The position numbers and the translations under genes are program-made. From the NCBI RefSeq assembly GCF_001640805.2, contig NC_066847.1:22683504-22747503 (forward strand): a stretch of DNA of 64,000 nucleotides, read 5' to 3'. Below are positions 61,601 through 64,000 of this stretch, piece after piece. Every line of letters begins with the position of its first letter. Position 1 is the first letter of the stretch. Under the pieces are notes generated by a model. That model saw only the letters and a program-made list of their open reading frames with translations. It was not told the DNA's origin and searched no databases. The stretch comes from Lates calcarifer. Lineage: Eukaryota > Chordata > Actinopteri > Centropomidae.

Positions 61601-62995
61601 CTGGAGAGACTATAAAGCTGTTTTTAATCTCTTTGGTTTATTGTACAAAACAAAGCAGTCATCTGCATTTATGATCTCTGTAATAAATGTTTTATATTCA
61701 TTTTAAGCAAAGCACTTTTTTTACTTCATGTCCTTGACTTGCTACTGTAGCTGCAGTTTGTCTGTTCAAGGAGCATGCACTTAACACATTTATGCTGTCT
61801 GTCAGACCTTATTTGTGCATCCCATGCCCATTTAAGTGTTCTGGTTTGCTATCATACTACTTCTGTTTCATGTTTTCTCTGCGTCCCACAGCATGTGTTC
61901 ATTCACATAGTCTGATTTCTGTCCTTACTAAAGCGCATTCATGTGTTTGATGGTCAAATGCAGCAAGTTTGACACTTAAAATACTGACACAGAACTGCTT
62001 GAAATAAGCTTTCACTGACCTCAGCTTTTCTTCGCTCTCGCTGTAGAAGGCGAGTACGTAAGCGAGGCCCTGCTGGTGCCTGACCGATGCCGATTCCTTC
62101 ACCAGGAGCAGATGGACGCCTGCGAGAGTTATGTCTACTGGCGCAACATTGCCAAGGAGGTGAGAAGGGGCAGAAAAATGGCAGTTGTTCAGACAGACTG
62201 TACAATAAAGGCCTATGGACACATAAAGGAAAGGTTTTCAGTCACATTAAAGCAGAAGGGTAATTTTTATTTGACTTTCCACCAGTGCACAATTTTCCAT
62301 GTACACAAGACACTTTCCAGTACAGATTTAGAACCTTCTCACAGCCAGCCCCAACAGAAATAGCAGACTAGACTAGACAAGTCTGCCATGCAGTGTGTTG
62401 TGTATCATGTCATTCTTTGTCAGTACGCCTACCTAAGGCGTTTGCTAGAGCAGGAAAGGTGGTTCTAGCAGTAGTATTATCGCGTCTTGTCAACTGAAAC
62501 TCTTGACTCAGAGGTCTTGTTGTTATTTTTAAGTTACAGTACTTTATGCAAGTTTTAACTGAAAAATATTCACTTGAAGCTCATTATACATTGTGTTTTT
62601 AACATTATGGATCTGATTGCCTCCCTCTCAGGAGTGCACTGCAGACAATCTGGAGCTCCACAGCTACGGGATGCTGCTGCCCTGTGGAGACCATTTCCGC
62701 GGGGTGGAGTACGTGTGCTGCCCAGGCCGAGGGAGTTCCAGTGGTAAAGGGGAGGCAGAGGAGAGAGACATCTCTGCTGGCCCTCAGACATTCACATCCC
62801 AGACCAGTGGAAAACCTAATTCTGTGTAAGTCAACCTAAAGGACAACGAAAGGTCACATGTATCATGAGTCATTGGAGTAATGACTGTTTATATTTTTCC
62901 ACAGTACCAAAGTAACAGCCCCCACACCAAGCCCCTCACCCGACACAGATTTGGATGAGGCCGGCATGGTGGACGAGGATGATGAAGTGGTGGAA

Positions 62996-63026
<31 letters not shown>

Positions 63027-64000
63027 TGGATGAAGAGGAAGCAGAAGAGGAAGAGGAAGAGGAGGCAATAGCTGTGAAAGATCCAGAGGAGTATGAATAC
63101 CCTATTGACTCAGGTCCCTACCAGACATCAGACTATCTGGACTCTTTCTACGAGAAAAGCCACAAACCCACCACATCATCACCTCTGAAGGGAGACAGTG
63201 AGTGTCCCTCTTTATTTTTCCTGTTAATCTTGTTAATCTTCCATTACGTCACTGCTGATTTTTCTGACTCTTAGGGGGAATAAAGTGTAGTGCTCAGTGC
63301 ACTCAGTTTCACTTTAGCAGTTGGAGCCTGTAATGGAAAGATGGCATTTTGTTTTCCCAACACATATGCTACCACCCACCCATTCACGTCATGTATGGAT
63401 GTGGTATATGCACAGATAACATGTATTTGGTGCTCAGTCCTCTCCGTCTTCAGTCTCTCATTAGGTTTTGCAGATCACTGACTTCACAACCTGCATGCGT
63501 GTCAGGACGATTTGGTGCATATCACACATCCACACCCACAGTAACCTCCAAGCCTCAGCAGGGCTCATGCTCGTACACATAGTAAATGGAGCAGCTGACC
63601 ACTTTACAGAAGAACTTGAATAACAAACAAACAAAATGATACTTTTTGCAGAAGAGCTGTTATGTTATATTATGTTATATACTAATATTTACTTATCCAG
63701 TATTTCCTATTACCTTATAACTTAAAAAAATGTAACAGTGGAATTTATGCACTGTTACTAATCTGGTATACTTGAAGTCTAACCCAAGTGGTGTCACATA
63801 CATCATAAAATATGAAGAAATAAGTTTAAATAATCCTCCACCATTGAGATGTTTCATTTTATCCATTTCCTAGAAAGAGCTGGGATTTAAAATAATAAAA
63901 GTAATAAATCAAAGTAAAATGGGATTGGTAATGTCAGCACTTTTTTTTAGTAATCTTCTTATTTTTTTCCAATATTTAGGATCAGTTGAAAGCTCCACAA
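39974..64000 (+). CDS. aplp1: Amyloid precursor-like protein 1 (APLP1-like), 5' part, continues past the window
   Basis: Type I membrane protein of the APP family, in mammals mainly neuronal and involved in cell adhesion and trafficking. Exons: 39974-40039, 59123-59302, 60348-60477, 62047-62159, 62632-62825, 62905-63197 and the start of exon 7 at 63980, all in phase. Encodes a signal peptide (1 to about 20), the growth-factor-like domain with [12 protein letters not shown] (about 32-125), the copper-binding-like domain (about 126-205), all 12 E1 cysteines, then an acidic linker with runs of Glu. [21 protein letters not shown] and [11 protein letters not shown] fit APLP1 better than APLP2 (FHGTEYVCCP) or APP. 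Linkage to kirrel2 agrees with human KIRREL2-APLP1. No Kunitz exon is seen so far, but such an exon would lie later. aplp2 is the main alternative. Confidence 0.85.
41116..41140. repeat. (GT)n microsatellite
   Basis: Dinucleotide run in aplp1 intron 1. Confidence 0.95.
43422..43470. repeat. Compound (CT)n(CA)n microsatellite
   Basis: CT run followed directly by CA/CATA units in aplp1 intron 1. Confidence 0.9.
43651..43685. repeat. (CA)n microsatellite
   Basis: Dinucleotide run in aplp1 intron 1, about 200 bases from the compound microsatellite. Confidence 0.95.
48695..48751. promoter_or_regulatory. Pair of RFX-type X-box motifs
   Basis: GTTGCTACGGTAAC at 48695-48708 and the perfect palindrome GTTGCCATGGCAAC at 48738-48751. 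The second fits the RFX consensus GTNRCC-N-RGYAAC exactly; the first has one mismatch. They are 43 bases apart. Binding is a prediction. Confidence 0.5.
59123..59302 (+). CDS. aplp1: aplp1 exon 2: growth-factor-like domain, first part
   Basis: Phase 0 to phase 0, 60 codons. [20 protein letters not shown] then [15 protein letters not shown] and EILSYCQE. The first three E1 cysteines are present. Exon size equals the family pattern. Confidence 0.95.
60348..60477 (+). CDS. aplp1: aplp1 exon 3: growth-factor-like domain, end
   Basis: Phase 0 to phase 1. [20 protein letters not shown] then [20 protein letters not shown] and C. The MYP start and the CxxxxxHC..H spacing match the family. Confidence 0.95.
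60805..61000. repeat. Second copy of the teleost interspersed repeat, aplp1 intron 3
   Basis: GGTTAGCTTAGCTCAG, AAAGACTGGA, AGTGCAAAGGTAATAAAATCC and the GTGTAAAAAATGACAA phrase correspond in order to the start of the same teleost repeat seen at 22245-22680. Shorter and diverged. Confidence 0.55.
62047..62159 (+). CDS. aplp1: aplp1 exon 4: copper-binding-like domain, first part
   Basis: Phase 1 to phase 0. [20 protein letters not shown] then [18 protein letters not shown]. The two cysteines and FLHQEQMD resemble APP and APLP1. Confidence 0.95.
62632..62825 (+). CDS. aplp1: aplp1 exon 5: end of E1 and start of linker
   Basis: Phase 0 to phase 2. [20 protein letters not shown] then [17 protein letters not shown], completing the 12 cysteines. 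It then passes into a Ser/Thr-rich linker. Confidence 0.95.
62905..63197 (+). CDS. aplp1: aplp1 exon 6: acidic linker
   Basis: Phase 2 to phase 1. [20 protein letters not shown], then nearly continuous Glu/Asp (residues about 250-285), then [20 protein letters not shown]. Acidic stretches after E1 are typical of APP-family proteins. The GAA/GAG repeat at 62975-63066 may vary in length. Confidence 0.9.
63198..63979 (+). other. aplp1: aplp1 intron 6
   Basis: AT-rich intron between exon 6 and the truncated exon 7. No repeat or exon is recognised. Confidence 0.6.
63980..64000 (+). CDS. aplp1: aplp1 exon 7, first 21 bases (truncated by window)
   Basis: A pyrimidine-rich acceptor ending TTTAG is followed in the required phase by RSVESST. 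It is the only good acceptor after exon 6 in the window. Too short to confirm by protein similarity. Confidence 0.55.

Larger units (their letters stand above)
59303..62046 (+). other. aplp1: aplp1 introns 2 and 3
   Basis: Intron 2 (59303-60347) is unique with poly-T runs near 59848-59866 and a pyrimidine tract before exon 3. Intron 3 (60478-62046) holds the teleost repeat copy at 60805-61000. No further exon seen. Confidence 0.6.

Noticed and set aside
39974..64000. Calling the third gene aplp2 and the first kirrel3, from the ST14 linkage
   Set aside because: Protein details ([37 protein letters not shown]) fit APLP1 and KIRREL2 better, and those two are neighbours in human.
1..64000. CRISPR arrays, operons, phage or bacterial insertion sequences
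   Set aside because: Sequence is clearly vertebrate with spliced genes; the direct repeats present are simple microsatellites and interspersed repeats.
1..64000. tRNA, rRNA or microRNA genes
   Set aside because: I saw no cloverleaf with A/B-box sequence, no rRNA similarity and no convincing microRNA-like precursor by eye; a covariance-model search would be decisive.

Overview
This is vertebrate, almost certainly teleost, chromosomal DNA. It shows multi-exon genes with consensus GT/AG junctions, many (CA)n, (GA)n and poly-A tracts, and degenerate repeats of a kind I recognise from teleost genomes. I assembled the genes by eye: reading frames, splice phases at every junction, and family sequences recalled from memory. 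No search was run.

Layout. (1) 3731-14058, plus strand: coding exons 2 to 15 of a five-Ig-domain Neph/Kirrel adhesion protein, best matched to KIRREL2 (NEPH3/filtrin). The signal-peptide exon lies upstream of the window, so bases 1-3730 are intron 1. (2) 18101-37460, minus strand: a complete 19-coding-exon gene for a matriptase (ST14) type II transmembrane serine protease of about 842 residues (short N-terminal tail, TM, SEA, two CUB, four LDL-receptor class A, trypsin-like protease). It is tail-to-tail with kirrel2. (3) 39974 to the window end, plus strand: the 5' part of an amyloid-precursor-family gene, best matched to APLP1 (signal-peptide exon, a 19-kb first intron, the two cysteine-rich E1 subdomains, an acidic linker, and the first bases of exon 7). 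It is head-to-head with st14 across about 2.5 kb.

The gene order is the main result. In human, KIRREL2 and APLP1 are neighbours on chromosome 19q13, while the paralogues KIRREL3, APLP2 and ST14 share 11q24. Here an ST14-type gene sits between kirrel2 and aplp1. The simplest reading is that an ancestral KIRREL-ST14-APLP block was duplicated in early vertebrate genome duplications, and that this fish keeps the ST14 copy that mammals lost from the KIRREL2/APLP1 side. The protease keeps its whole catalytic machinery, but its SEA domain lacks the serine of the usual Gly-Ser self-cleavage site.

The rest is intronic or intergenic: microsatellites, a fold-back mariner-like relic between st14 and aplp1, two copies of a teleost interspersed repeat, G-rich tracts, and a pair of RFX-type X-box motifs in aplp1 intron 1. 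The products are cell-surface proteins (adhesion, pericellular proteolysis, neuronal adhesion/trafficking); nothing in the sequence shows that the three act together.
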